In this document: piece by piece, positions 53,894-63,457 of the stretch | Layout of the letters: each line of letters opens with the position of its first letter | Numbering within the stretch: the first letter of the stretch is position 1 | Assembly (NCBI RefSeq): GCF_001512305.1 | Contig: NZ_LNUT01000004.1 | Coordinates: 630,664-694,663 of the forward strand | Direction: 5' to 3' | Source: Arthrobacter sp. EPSL27 | GTDB lineage: Bacteria > Actinomycetota > Actinomycetes > Actinomycetales > Micrococcaceae | DNA: 64,000 bases | The notes under the pieces: model-generated | What the model saw: only the letters and a program-made list of their open reading frames with translations | Databases searched by the model: none | What the model was told of the DNA's origin: nothing | Program-made: the position numbers and the translations under genes

Positions 53894-55705
53894 ATGAACG
53901 GTACGGAGTCAGCCGCGGAAGCACCGGCAGCAGCCGGGTGCAATTGCGCCTGCCGTTGCGGGAAGGATGAGGCGGGCGAATACGAAGCCACAGCGACGCG
54001 CGGCGTGATGCCGGAGCAGGCTGGGGCTCAGCCGGAGATGTCGGAACTGCACGGGCCCAGCCGGGACGGGACTGGGCCGGAAAGCGCCCAGCCGGCCGGG
54101 GCAGGGATGCTTGCTGAGATCCGCGAACTGGAAGACGAGAAGTCTGCCCTGTCAGCCCGGCAGTCCGTCGAGTTCGACCTGGTCCAGCGCCGGGAACAGG
54201 CCGCGGCCGGGGTGCCGGCGGCCGAACTTGGTGCCGGTGTCGCAGCGCAGATCGCGCTGGCCCGGCGTGAGTCCCCGGCCAAGGGCGGCCGGCTGCTGGG
54301 CCTGGCCAAAGCCCTCGTCACCGAGATGCCCCGCACCCTCGCGGCGCTGGAGGCCGGGCAGGTCAACGAATGGCGCGCCACCCTCCTCGTGAAGGAAACA
54401 GCGGCGCTGTCTGCGGCGGACCGGGCCGCCGTTGATGAGGAACTCGCCGCGGATACCGGAACGTTCGACGGCGCCGGGGACCGGGCCATCATCGCCGCCG
54501 CTCGGGCCGCGGCGTACCGGCGGGACCCGCGCACCGTCACCCAGCGCGCGGCCCACGCCGCGACCGAACGGACCGTCTCCCTCCGCCCGGCGCCGGACAC
54601 CATGTGCTACCTCACCGCCCTGCTCCCGGTCTCCGCCGGGGTCGCCGTGCACGCCGCCCTCACCCGGGACGCCGACAGCGCCCGCGCCGCCGGAGACCCG
54701 AGAACCCGTGGCCAGCTCAAAGCCGACGCCCTCGTTGAACGGATCACCGGCACCCCCGGCGGGATCACCGGCATCGAGATCCAGCTCGTCATGACCGACC
54801 GCACCCTGTTGAGGGGAGACGCGGAACCGGCCCGGCTCCCCGGCTACGGCATCGTCCCCGCCGGCTGGACCCGAAAACTCCTCACCGGCGCCCAACCGGA
54901 AGCGGGACCCGACTCGGGAGCGCTCTCGGGAACCGAAGCTGGACCCGACACGGGAGGGCGGACGCGTGCGAGACGCGACACGGAACCGTGGACCGGAACT
55001 GAAGCGGAATCGCGAACGGGAACCGAAGCTGGACCCGGAGCGGGGCCGGAGGCAGGACCGCCAACGGGCACTGGCGCTGACCTGACCCTCTGGCTCCGGC
55101 GACTCTACACCGCGCCGGGCACCGGTGAACTGGTGGCGATGGACTCCCGGGCGCGGCTGTTCCCGCCCGGGCTCCGCCGCTTCATCACCGCCCGGGACGA
55201 CACCTGCCGCACCCCGTACTGCGACGCGCCCATCCGCCACCTGGACCACATCATCCCGTGGCACAGCGGCGGCCCCACCACCGCTACCAACGGCGCCGGG
55301 CTCTGCGAAGCCTGCAACCACACCAAAGAAACCCCCGGCTGGACCGTCAGGCCGCGCCCGGGCCCCAGACACACCCTTCAAGTCACCACCCCCACCGGCC
55401 ACACCTACCACTCCACCGCACCACCCCTCCCAGGCACGCCCTTGACGGGCACACCCCTGACGGGCACACCCCCGACCGGCACCCCGCGCACCGGCCCGGC
55501 TCTGCCCGGAATGCCACTGGCCGACCAGCCACTACCCGGCATTCCTCGCTCCGGCACATCCTGGCCCGCTACTGCGACGCCCAAATCCGGTGTCGCAGAC
55601 ACCAGGCGTCACCGACGCAAACTCCGGCACGAGGCGAAGGCCCTCAAGCTGGCCCGGTGCCATCGGTCTCGGGCGGCCAAATCTGCGGCCAAACCTGCGG
55701 CCTGA
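53894..55705 (+). CDS. DUF222 and HNH endonuclease-domain protein
   Basis: A 603-aa member of the 13E12-like DUF222 family found in many copies in actinobacteria. DUF222 covers about residues 70-330. After a low-complexity linker rich in [13 protein letters not shown] repeats comes the HNH domain: [20 protein letters not shown] with [20 protein letters not shown], then NHTKETPGW, carrying Cys pairs for zinc and the H-N-H residues. The tail has tandem TGTP/LTGTP units and is lysine/arginine-rich. Nuclease activity is plausible but rarely demonstrated; the biological role is unclear. Confidence 0.88.
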   Translation: MNGTESAAEAPAAAGCNCACRCGKDEAGEYEATATRGVMPEQAGAQPEMSELHGPSRDGTGPESAQPAGAGMLAEIRELEDEKSALSARQSVEFDLVQRREQAAAGVPAAELGAGVAAQIALARRESPAKGGRLLGLAKALVTEMPRTLAALEAGQVNEWRATLLVKETAALSAADRAAVDEELAADTGTFDGAGDRAIIAAARAAAYRRDPRTVTQRAAHAATERTVSLRPAPDTMCYLTALLPVSAGVAVHAALTRDADSARAAGDPRTRGQLKADALVERITGTPGGITGIEIQLVMTDRTLLRGDAEPARLPGYGIVPAGWTRKLLTGAQPEAGPDSGALSGTEAGPDTGGRTRARRDTEPWTGTEAESRTGTEAGPGAGPEAGPPTGTGADLTLWLRRLYTAPGTGELVAMDSRARLFPPGLRRFITARDDTCRTPYCDAPIRHLDHIIPWHSGGPTTATNGAGLCEACNHTKETPGWTVRPRPGPRHTLQVTTPTGHTYHSTAPPLPGTPLTGTPLTGTPPTGTPRTGPALPGMPLADQPLPGIPRSGTSWPATATPKSGVADTRRHRRKLRHEAKALKLARCHRSRAAKSAAKPAA

Positions 55706-55784
55706 ACCCGCCCGGAAGAGCGCCTTGGAAGCAGTGCCGCCAGCAGCGCTCGGCCACCTGCCGTGTTCGCTACAGTGCGTGCGC

Positions 55785-55833
55785 ACAACAGAGCCGCCCG
55801 CCGATCGTAAGGATTGGCGGGCGGCTCTGTTGT
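55785..55833. terminator. Bidirectional terminator
   Basis: Perfect 18-bp arms 55785-55802 (ACAACAGAGCCGCCCGCC) and 55816-55833, extended to 22 bp through a G-T pair, with a 5-nt loop GTAAG. Lies between convergent DUF222 and MMPL genes. Confidence 0.9.
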
Positions 55834-55871
55834 AACCCAGCGGGTGCAACCCGGTGGCGGCTAGATGGAGG

Positions 55872-58415
55872 CTAGCGCGCGGCGACTTCCTCGGGTTCAG
55901 GCTCGGCGACGTCCGCCGTCGGGCTTGCCTGGGTGCGGAGCTTGGCGCCCTCCACATCGACGTCGGGCAGGATGCGGTCCAGCCAGCGGGGCAGCCACCA
56001 GGCCTTCTCGCCCAGCAGGTACATAACGGCTGGGACGATTGTCATGCGGACCACAAAGGCATCGATCAGCACCCCGAAGGCCATGGCGAAGCCGAGCGGG
56101 CGGACCATGTTCAGGTGCGAGAAGATGAAGCCCGAGAACACGCTGACCATGATGATCGCGGCGGCCGTGACCACCGCGGCGGCGTGGCTGAAGCCCGAGC
56201 GGACCGCGTGCTTGGCGGACTCGCCGTGCATGTACGACTCGCGCATGCCGGAGGCGATAAAAACCTGGTAGTCCATGGCCAGGCCGAACAGCACACCGAT
56301 CAGGATGATCGGCAGGAAGCTGAGCACGGCACCGGGGTTCTCGACGCCGAAGACGTTCCCCAGCCAGCCCCACTGGTACACCGCGACGACGGCGCCGAAC
56401 GCTGCGGCGAGCGAGAGGAGGAACCCGCCGGTGGCGAGCAGCGGCACCCAGATGGACCGGAACACCAGCAGCAGGAGGATCAGCGAGAGCCCCACCACAA
56501 TGGCCAGGTACGGCGGCAGCGCGTCGCCCAGCTTGGTGGAGACATCCACGTTGCCGGCTGTCTGACCGGTGAGACCGATGGTGACGCCGGTGCTGTCCTC
56601 GATCTGGCCCTTCTCGGCGCGCAGCTGGGACACCACCTGCACGGTGCTGGCGCTGGCGGGGCCTTCGTTGGGGATGACCTGGAACACCGCGGTGCGGCGG
56701 TCCTCGCTCAGTGCCAGCGGAATGGCGGCGCTGACGTTGTCCGTGCCGCGCAGGATGTCGGCGACGTCGAACTGCTTGGCCTGTGCCTCTTCCGCGCTCA
56801 GGCCCGCGGGGAAATCGCCCACCACAATGATCGGGCCGGTCATGCCTTCGCCGAAGCTCTGCCTGGTGGTGTCGTAGGCCTGGAACGCAGTGGAGGCGAC
56901 CGGTTCGGAGCTGGCATCCGGCAGGGCGAGCCGCAGCTGGCTGGCAGGCAGCGCCACGATCCCCAGCAGCAGGACCCCGGCCAGCATGGCCAGCCACGGG
57001 TGCTTGGTGACGATCCCGCCCCAGCCGTGGCTGCTGCGGTATTCATCCCGGGCACGGTCTTCGGCGTCGTGGCCGGGAGCGGCATTGTGCTTCTCCGCCT
57101 TGGCCCACGCGCGCTTGGAGATCAGTTTCCGGCCCACGAGCGAGAGGACAGCCGGGGTCAGGGTCAGGGCGACGACGACGGCGACGGCCACCGTCGCGGC
57201 GGCCGAGAGGCCCATCACGGCGAGGAACGGAAGGCCCGGGACCACCAGGGCGGCGAGGGCGATGATGACGGTGAGGCCGGCGAAGAGCACGGCGTTGCCG
57301 GAGGTTCCGGTGGCCAGCGCCACCGATTCTTCCGCGTCCATCCCGGCCAGCAGCTGGCCGCGGTGCCGGTTCACGATGAACAGCGAGTAGTCGATGCCGA
57401 CCGCGAGGCCCAGCATGAGGGCCAGCATCGGGGAGATGGAACTCATGTCCACGGCACCGCTGAGGGCGAATGTGCCGCCCACGCCGACGGCGACGCCGAC
57501 CAGTGCCATCAGCAGCGGAAGGCCGGCGGCGATCAGGGTGCCGAGCATGATGATCAGCACCAGGGCCGCCACTGCGATGCCGATAATTTCGGCGGTGCCA
57601 AAGAGTTCGGAGATGTCCTCGCTGATTTCCTTGCTGGGCAGCGCGGTCACGTCGGCGGCGGAGACCTCGCCCACGATGTCCTGGACCTGCTGGCGGACCT
57701 CTGGGTCGAGCCCATTGATGGAGGTGGTGAACTGGACCTGCGCGATTGCGGCCTTGCCGTCTTCGGATACGAAGCGCAGGCCCTCCGAGGCCTCCAGCTG
57801 GCGTGCACCCAGGGCCAGCTTTGCCTCGCCGGCGGCGAGTTCCTGGTTGCCGGCGTCGAGCTTGGCCTGACCCTCGGCGAGGGCGGCCTTCTGCTGCCCC
57901 AGCCGGGCTTCGATCGCAGCCGGGGGCATGCCGGCGGCGGCCATCTGCTGCTCGACGGCGTCCAGCTGCGCCTTTCCTGCCGCGAGTTCCGCGACGGCGG
58001 TCTCCAGCTGCGCCTTGCCGGCGACGGACTGTTCCTTGCCGGCGGCGAGGTCCGCCGCGGCCTGGTCCAGCTGCGCCTGCGTGGCGAACGGGTCCACCGT
58101 TCCCTGCACGTCCGGGAGGGTTTCGAGCTTGGTCAGCGCCGCGGACACGGCGTCCTTGCCCGCCTGGCTGAACTCCGCGCCGTTGGCTTCAAAGACGACG
58201 CTCGCGGAACCGCCCGAGGCGGAGGGCAGCTTCTCCTTGAGCTTGTCTGCCATCTGCTGGGTTTCGGTGCCCGGAATCTGGAAGTTGTTGGACAGGGTGC
58301 CGTGGAAGGCGGCGGCAGCACCGCCCACCGCCACCATCACTGCGAGCCACAGTGAGATGACGAGCCAGCGGTGGCGGTAGGAGAACTTGCCGAGACGGTA
58401 GAGCAGTAGGGCCAT
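55872..58415 (-). CDS. MMPL/RND-family transporter
   Basis: An 847-aa MMPL-type exporter with two groups of about five to six helices, each after a large extracytoplasmic loop. Motifs: N-terminal RHRWLVISLWLAVMVAVGG, the GxDYxxF box GIDYSLFIVNRHRGQL, and AMDYQVFIASGMRE in the second half. The first loop contains a heptad-like array of AAGKAQL/LAEGQAKLDAG/LAAGEAKL units (about residues 105-200), probably coiled coil. Substrate is likely hydrophobic (lipid or drug). It starts 1 bp after the TetR gene ends, which probably regulates it. Confidence 0.9.
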   Translation of the reverse strand: MALLLYRLGKFSYRHRWLVISLWLAVMVAVGGAAAAFHGTLSNNFQIPGTETQQMADKLKEKLPSASGGSASVVFEANGAEFSQAGKDAVSAALTKLETLPDVQGTVDPFATQAQLDQAAADLAAGKEQSVAGKAQLETAVAELAAGKAQLDAVEQQMAAAGMPPAAIEARLGQQKAALAEGQAKLDAGNQELAAGEAKLALGARQLEASEGLRFVSEDGKAAIAQVQFTTSINGLDPEVRQQVQDIVGEVSAADVTALPSKEISEDISELFGTAEIIGIAVAALVLIIMLGTLIAAGLPLLMALVGVAVGVGGTFALSGAVDMSSISPMLALMLGLAVGIDYSLFIVNRHRGQLLAGMDAEESVALATGTSGNAVLFAGLTVIIALAALVVPGLPFLAVMGLSAAATVAVAVVVALTLTPAVLSLVGRKLISKRAWAKAEKHNAAPGHDAEDRARDEYRSSHGWGGIVTKHPWLAMLAGVLLLGIVALPASQLRLALPDASSEPVASTAFQAYDTTRQSFGEGMTGPIIVVGDFPAGLSAEEAQAKQFDVADILRGTDNVSAAIPLALSEDRRTAVFQVIPNEGPASASTVQVVSQLRAEKGQIEDSTGVTIGLTGQTAGNVDVSTKLGDALPPYLAIVVGLSLILLLLVFRSIWVPLLATGGFLLSLAAAFGAVVAVYQWGWLGNVFGVENPGAVLSFLPIILIGVLFGLAMDYQVFIASGMRESYMHGESAKHAVRSGFSHAAAVVTAAAIIMVSVFSGFIFSHLNMVRPLGFAMAFGVLIDAFVVRMTIVPAVMYLLGEKAWWLPRWLDRILPDVDVEGAKLRTQASPTADVAEPEPEEVAAR

Positions 58416-58416
58416 G

Positions 58417-59112
58417 TCAGTGCCGATCTGGGGAAGGGTTGGAGGCGGTGGCCGGAGTGGCCGGGACGGCGTCGGGGAGGGCGAACCCGGAGCCCAGCAG
58501 GCTCATGGATTCGATCAGGAGCTGGCGCAGGGTGGAGAGGGAATCGGCGGTGAGCGAACCGCCGCAGCGGGCGAACCAGACGTCCATGGCTGCTTTGCCG
58601 CAGGAGATGACGGACCCGGCCAGCGCGCGCAGGTACAGTTCGTCGAGCTCGACGCCGTCGCTGAGGCGTTCGCGGGCGGCGGCAATGATCTGGTCGGTGC
58701 AGTGGTCCCAGGCTTCCAGCTCGGACCGGCTGAGCTGGGGGTTGGCCTGGCCCAGGCTGTAGAGCTCAGCCAGCGGGGCCACCGTCATGGGGTCTGCGAG
58801 CTCCACGAGCGCCGCCCGGGCGGATTCGAGGAAGGGTTCGCCGGCCGGGCGCAGCCGGAACTGCTGCAGGGCCTTGTCCAGGAAGCCGAAGGTGACGGCG
58901 GCGATGGCCGCCTCGGTGCTGCCGAAGTAGTTGAAGAATGTGCGGCGGGAGATCCCCGCGGCGTCGGCGATGTCCTCCACCGTGAAATTGCTGGGACCCT
59001 TTGACCGGATCAGCGCCAGGGCGGCATCGGTGATGGCCTGGCGGGTGGCCGCCTTGTTGAGTTCGCGGCGCGACGGTGCCTCGGGCAGGGGCTGGGTCTG
59101 GAAGGCGGGCAC
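58417..59112 (-). CDS. TetR family transcriptional regulator
   Basis: A 231-aa regulator with the N-terminal TetR helix-turn-helix (AATRQAITDAALALIRSKG, FTVEDIADAAGISRRTFFNYF) and a variable ligand-binding C-terminus. GTG 59112; no Shine-Dalgarno, but a TAGTGT -10 ends 6 bases before it. A 14-bp palindrome sits in the promoter spacer, so the tetR-MMPL operon is probably autorepressed and induced by the exporter's substrate. Confidence 0.9.
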   Translation of the reverse strand: MPAFQTQPLPEAPSRRELNKAATRQAITDAALALIRSKGPSNFTVEDIADAAGISRRTFFNYFGSTEAAIAAVTFGFLDKALQQFRLRPAGEPFLESARAALVELADPMTVAPLAELYSLGQANPQLSRSELEAWDHCTDQIIAAARERLSDGVELDELYLRALAGSVISCGKAAMDVWFARCGGSLTADSLSTLRQLLIESMSLLGSGFALPDAVPATPATASNPSPDRH

Positions 59113-59118
59113 GCTTTT

Positions 59119-59148
59119 ACACTACGTGCATATTTGCACTCCGGGCAA
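59119..59148 (-). promoter_or_regulatory. Promoter and operator of tetR-MMPL operon
   Basis: Minus-strand -35 TTGCCC (59143-59148) and -10 TAGTGT (59119-59124) with an 18-bp spacer. The spacer holds the perfect inverted repeat GTGCA-TATT-TGCAC (59126-59139), the expected place for a TetR repressor site. Confidence 0.7.
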
Positions 59149-59307
59149 CTTTTTCCTGGCCGGATTTCCGGGGCCGAAAAACCCTCACAGGAAGATGAAA
59201 GGTTCCCGACAGCTCTCGCAGAAGCGGCCCTCGCAGACTGGAACCACGTCTTGAACAAGACACCATCGAGAGAGCCGTGGCGACACGGCCGGACCAGGAG
59301 GCACTCC

Positions 59308-59868
59308 ATGTCACGCACCAAGAGAATGACGCTCGCCATTTCCGCCGGGGCGCTGGCCCTCGGCGCCGGCCTTGGCGTCACCGAGATGGCGTCGGCCGCC
59401 ACCACGCCGACGCCGGCCCCCAGCACCAGCACGTCCGCGGAAGCGGCTCCCGGCACCACCGACGGGCCGGGCATGCGCGGCGGGCACGGCCGGGGCGGCG
59501 ACCGCGGGGCGGCCATGGCCTCGGAACTGGCCGCCAAGCTCGGCGTCGATGAGGCAAAAGTGACCGAGGCCCTGCAGGCCTTCCGGGAGGCCAACCGGCC
59601 GGCGACGCCGCCGGCGGAAGGCACCAAGCCGGACCGCGCAGAGCGGGAAGCCGCGCTGGCCAAGTCCCTGGCGGAGTCGCTGGGCATCGAGGAATCAAAG
59701 GTCACCGCGGCGCTGGAGGAGCTTCGCACCGCGGCGCAGTCGGACCGTGCCGCCGCGTTGAAGACAAGGCTGGACAAGGCCGTCTCCGACGGGACCCTGA
59801 CCCAGGCCGAGGCGGACGCCGTCACCAAGGCGGTCGAGAAGGGCGTGATCGGCGGCGGCGGACACTAA
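59308..59868 (+). CDS. Secreted alanine-rich protein, 186 aa, unknown
   Basis: ATG 59308 has AGGAGG about 6 bases upstream. A signal peptide (MSRTKRMTLAISAGALALGA through MASAA) is followed by a threonine/proline-rich stretch, a Gly/His/Arg patch (GMRGGHGRGGDRG), and two similar helical units: ASELAAKLGVDEAKVTEALQ and AKSLAESLGIEESKVTAALE. A third related segment ends in AVTKAVEKGVIGGGGH. The units look like small helical-hairpin repeats. No catalytic motif; function unknown. A GTCTTG-AA-CAAGAC palindrome (59248-59261) lies upstream. Confidence 0.8.
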   Translation: MSRTKRMTLAISAGALALGAGLGVTEMASAATTPTPAPSTSTSAEAAPGTTDGPGMRGGHGRGGDRGAAMASELAAKLGVDEAKVTEALQAFREANRPATPPAEGTKPDRAEREAALAKSLAESLGIEESKVTAALEELRTAAQSDRAAALKTRLDKAVSDGTLTQAEADAVTKAVEKGVIGGGGH

Positions 59869-59935
59869 GACCCGCGCGGGCCGCCGTCGTCCCTGACCCG
59901 GCCCAATTCCAAAGGCGCCAAAGGAGCCCAACACC

Positions 59936-59971
59936 AAAGAAGTCCCCGGGAATTCTCCCGGGGACTCCTTT
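59936..59971. terminator. Bidirectional terminator
   Basis: AAAG-A-AGTCCCCGGG (59936-59950) pairs with CCCGGGGACT-C-CTTT (59957-59971), 14 bp with one mismatch, 6-nt loop AATTCT. Between convergent genes. Confidence 0.85.
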
Positions 59972-59991
59972 CGTGGAACGTATGCCTGCGG

Positions 59992-61461
59992 CTACGCCTT
60001 GGCGTCGGCCAGCTCGCGGCCGTTCGCAGCGGCGGTACCAGTTGCTGCGGCGGGCCCGCCGTCGGCCGTGGCCTCAGCCGTGTTCTCAGCAGCCGTGTTC
60101 TCGGAGTCATCGCTGAACGGGTCGCCGGTGCGCGGCGCGTTGTACAGCGACTCGTCCAGGATGCCCTGGCGCTTGGCGACGATGGTGGGGATCAGGGCCT
60201 GGCCCGCAACGTTGACGGCGGTACGGCCCATGTCCAGGATCGGGTCGATGGCCAGCAGCAGCCCGACGCCGGCCAGCGGCAGTCCCAGCGTGGAGAGCGT
60301 CAGCGTCAACATGACGACGGCGCCGGTGGTCCCGGCGGTCGCGGCGGAGCCTAGGACGGAGACGAGGGCGATCAGCAGGTACTGGGTGAAGTCGAGCTGG
60401 ATGCCGAAGAACTGGGCCACGAAGATCGCAGAGATGGCCGGGTAGATCGCGGCGCAGCCGTCCATCTTGGTGGTGGCGCCCAGCGGGACGGCGAACGAGG
60501 CGTAGCCGCGGGGGACACCCAGGCTGCGTTCGGTCACACGCTGCGTCAGGGGCAGGGTGCCCACCGAGGAGCGGGAGACGAAGGCCAGCTGGACGGCCGG
60601 CCAGACGCCGGAGAAGTACTGCCGGACGGACAGTCCGTGCGCGCGGACCAGGATGGGGTACACCGCGAAGAGCACCAGCGCCAGGCCCACGTAGATGGCG
60701 AACGTGAACTTGCCGAGGGAACCGATGGTGTCCCAGCCGTAGATGGCCACAGCGTTGCCGATCAGGCCGACGGTGCCGAGCGGGGCGATCCGGATGATCC
60801 ACCAGAGAACCTTCTGGATCACGGCGAGGGCGGAGGCGTTGAGGTTCAGGAACGGCTCGGCCGCCTTGCCCACCTTCAGCGCTGCGATGCCGACGGCGAC
60901 AGCAATCACCAGGATCTGCAGGACGTTGAAGCTCACCGAGGTGGTGGCCACACCGTCGGTCACGGTGGTGCTGGCCCCGAGTCCCAGGAAGTTCTTCGGG
61001 AACAGGCCGGTGAGGAAGGCCCACCAGCTGCCCACCTTGGACGGTGCCTCGCCCTGGCCGGTGATGCCGGTGTTGGCGCCCGGCTGCAGGAGCACGCCCA
61101 GGCCGATGCCGATCAGCACGGCGATCAGGGCCGTGATGGCGAACCAGAGCAGCGTGTTCCAGGCCAGCCGGGCGGCGTTGGAAACCGCGCGCAGGTTGGA
61201 GATGGAACTGACGACGGCGGTGAAGATGAGGGGCACGACGGCGGTCTGCAGCAGCGAGACGTAGCTCGAGCCGATGGTCTGCAGGGTGGCGCCGAGGGCG
61301 TTGGGGTTCGCCTTGGTGCTGCCCGTGTACTTGGCCAGGAGGCCCAGTCCCAGGCCCACGATCAGGGCGGCGATGATCTGGAAGCCGAACGAGCCGGCCC
61401 ATTTGGGCAGCTGGAAGCCGGTCTTCCCGGCGGGTGCGGGGGTGCTTGTCTGAGTGGTCAC
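59992..61461 (-). CDS. Dicarboxylate/amino acid:cation symporter (DAACS family)
   Basis: A 489-aa sodium- or proton-coupled symporter of the GltP/DctA family. Motifs: serine-rich hairpin AFVSRSSVGTLPLTQRV, the transport core GATTKMDGCAAIYPAISAIF (variant of the NMDGT motif, here KMDGC), and AGTTGAVVMLTLTLSTLGLP followed by LAIDPILDMGRTAVNVAGQA. It has about eight helices and two re-entrant loops. The KMDGC form differs from the usual glutamate/dicarboxylate carriers, so substrate stays open. The C-terminal tail is acidic and alanine-rich. Confidence 0.88.
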   Translation of the reverse strand: MTTQTSTPAPAGKTGFQLPKWAGSFGFQIIAALIVGLGLGLLAKYTGSTKANPNALGATLQTIGSSYVSLLQTAVVPLIFTAVVSSISNLRAVSNAARLAWNTLLWFAITALIAVLIGIGLGVLLQPGANTGITGQGEAPSKVGSWWAFLTGLFPKNFLGLGASTTVTDGVATTSVSFNVLQILVIAVAVGIAALKVGKAAEPFLNLNASALAVIQKVLWWIIRIAPLGTVGLIGNAVAIYGWDTIGSLGKFTFAIYVGLALVLFAVYPILVRAHGLSVRQYFSGVWPAVQLAFVSRSSVGTLPLTQRVTERSLGVPRGYASFAVPLGATTKMDGCAAIYPAISAIFVAQFFGIQLDFTQYLLIALVSVLGSAATAGTTGAVVMLTLTLSTLGLPLAGVGLLLAIDPILDMGRTAVNVAGQALIPTIVAKRQGILDESLYNAPRTGDPFSDDSENTAAENTAEATADGGPAAATGTAAANGRELADAKA

Positions 61462-61628
61462 CGGATCACGCTAGGACCGGGGTGCCTATCACGGCGAACG
61501 CATGTTGAGAAATATTACGTGGCCGGGATTGCGGTCCGGCCGCAAAATCCCCGAAACTACGCCGCGGAACGGCCCGTTTGTGAAGTTATTCCCGGCCCGG
61601 ATGTGGCGATTGTCTCCGCTCCCTGCAC

Positions 61629-61685
61629 CGAGACAGCAGTTCGCGGCAGTGTCATCGAACAACACTGCCGCGAACTGCACACTCG
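61629..61685. repeat. Palindromic intergenic element, copy 2
   Basis: Inner arms GCAGTTCGCGGCAGTGT (61636-61652) and ACACTGCCGCGAACTGC (61662-61678), 17 bp perfect, 9-nt loop; outer CGAG/CTCG (61629-61632, 61682-61685). The right half is nearly the same as the right half of the element at 31005-31061. It lies between the DUF885 stop and the symporter start. Confidence 0.8.
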
Positions 61686-61695
61686 CGGACCGCGC

Positions 61696-63405
61696 CTACC
61701 CCAGGAGGGCTCGCTTGAGGGTGTCGAGGCCGACCGAGCCGATGTTGAGGGCCTTGGTGTGGAAGGCCTTCAGCTCGAAGCCGGGGCGGGACTCAAGCTC
61801 GGCGCGGATCTGCTCCCACAAACGCTGGCCCACCTTGTACGACGGCGCCTGTCCCGGCCAGCCGAGGTAGCGGGTGAACTCGAAGTTGAGCTGGCCCTCG
61901 CTGATGGCGAGGTTCTGCTTCAGGAAGCCGTAGCCCTTCTCCGGGGTCCAGGTGCCGGAACCCCAGCGCTCGGGGACGTCCAGCTCCAGGTGGACGCCGA
62001 TGTCGAACACCACCCGTGCCGCGCGCATGCGCTGCATGTCCAGCATGCCCATGTGGTCGCCCGGGTCCTTGAGGTAGCCCAGTTCCTGCATCAGCTTCTC
62101 CGCGTAAAGCGCCCAGCCCTCGCCGTGGCCGGAGGTCCAGCAGACGTTCCGGCGCCACTTGTTCAGCAGTTCGCGGCGGTAGGTGGCGGTGGCGACCTGG
62201 AGGTGGTGGCCCGGAACGCCCTCGTGGTAGACCGTGGTGGTCTCCGCCCAGGTGGTGAACGTGTCCTCGCCCGGCGGAACGGACCACCACATGCGGCCCG
62301 GCCGGCTGAAGTCATCCGACGGGCCGGTGTAGTAGATGCCGCCCTCGTCGGTCGGGGCGATCTTGCATTCCAGGGTCTTCATGACGTCCGGGATGTCGAA
62401 GTGGACGCCCGCAAGGTCGGCCACGGCCTTGTCCGAGAGTTCCTGCATCCAGGCCTGGAGGGCGTCGGTGCCCTTGAGCTGCCGCGCGGGGTCGTTGTTC
62501 AGAACCTCCTTGGCCTCCTCGATGGTGGCGCCGGGGCGGATCTCTTCGGCCACACGCTCCTGCTCGGCGATCAGGCGGTCCAGTTCCTGCACGCCCCAGG
62601 CGTAGGTTTCCTCCAGGTCCACCGTGGCGCCGAGGAACGCGCGCGAGGCCAGCGCGTAGCGCTCGCGGCCCACCGCGTCCTTTTCGGGGGCTACGGGCAG
62701 CAGTTCGGATTCCAGGAATCCGGCCAGCCGGGAGTACGCCACGCGCGCTGCGGCAGCACCGGCGTCGAGCCTTGACTGCACGTCCGCCGGCAGCGGGCCG
62801 TCCGCGGTCTTGGCCTCCTGGGCCAGCTTCGCGAAGAACCCGTCCTCCGCGGCGTGCTTGGTGGTCTGTTCGATCACGATCTTGACCTGCCGGGCGGCGG
62901 CCACTTTGCCGTCTTCCTTGGCGGCCCGCAGCGATTCGATATAGCCGTCCAGGGCGGCCGGGACGTTGTGCGCACGCCCCGCGATGTGCTCCCACTGCCC
63001 GGCGGTGTCCGTCGGCATCAGGTCGAAGATGGCCCGGATCTCCTGCGAGGGGGAGGCGATGTTGTTCAGTTCGGCGAGGTCCCAGCCGGATTCGTGGAGC
63101 TCCAGCTGCAGGCCCAGCCGCTCGCGCATGGCATCCAGGGTGACGGCGTCGACGTCGTCTGCCGGCGCCAGGCCGTCCAGCGCCGCGAGGGTCTCCCGCG
63201 CGGCCGCGGTGAACTCCTCGTGCCCGGCGGGGGAGAAGTCCTGGTACTCGGTCTCGTGCCCGGGAAGGCCAAGCTCGGTGGCGAAGCTGGGGTTAAGCCG
63301 GATCAGGGTGTCCGTGAAGGCGTCGGCGACGGCATCGATGGCCGTGTGCGGGCGTGCGCCGTCCAGGCTGGTGGTGGACGTGTTCTCAGTGGTTTCGTTA
63401 GTCAC
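61696..63405 (-). CDS. DUF885 family putative metallohydrolase
   Basis: A 569-aa protein of the DUF885 family. A zinc-protease-like motif YHEGVPGHHLQVA (H394, E395, H399/H400 region) and GHGEGWALYAEKL further on suggest metal-dependent peptidase or hydrolase activity; family substrates are mostly undefined. No signal peptide. The GTG start gives MTNETTENTSTTS, a polar N-terminus. Monocistronic, 52 bp downstream of accE in the same direction, so possibly read from that operon too. Confidence 0.85.
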   Translation of the reverse strand: MTNETTENTSTTSLDGARPHTAIDAVADAFTDTLIRLNPSFATELGLPGHETEYQDFSPAGHEEFTAAARETLAALDGLAPADDVDAVTLDAMRERLGLQLELHESGWDLAELNNIASPSQEIRAIFDLMPTDTAGQWEHIAGRAHNVPAALDGYIESLRAAKEDGKVAAARQVKIVIEQTTKHAAEDGFFAKLAQEAKTADGPLPADVQSRLDAGAAAARVAYSRLAGFLESELLPVAPEKDAVGRERYALASRAFLGATVDLEETYAWGVQELDRLIAEQERVAEEIRPGATIEEAKEVLNNDPARQLKGTDALQAWMQELSDKAVADLAGVHFDIPDVMKTLECKIAPTDEGGIYYTGPSDDFSRPGRMWWSVPPGEDTFTTWAETTTVYHEGVPGHHLQVATATYRRELLNKWRRNVCWTSGHGEGWALYAEKLMQELGYLKDPGDHMGMLDMQRMRAARVVFDIGVHLELDVPERWGSGTWTPEKGYGFLKQNLAISEGQLNFEFTRYLGWPGQAPSYKVGQRLWEQIRAELESRPGFELKAFHTKALNIGSVGLDTLKRALLG

Positions 63406-63457
63406 CCGACGAGACTAGCCCGGCACCGGCCGTTATGAAAGGGTTGCTGAACTTTTA

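Noticed and set aside
53894..55705. Homing endonuclease or mobile element
   Set aside because: The HNH domain is part of the DUF222 family; no inverted repeats, intron or intein boundaries were found.
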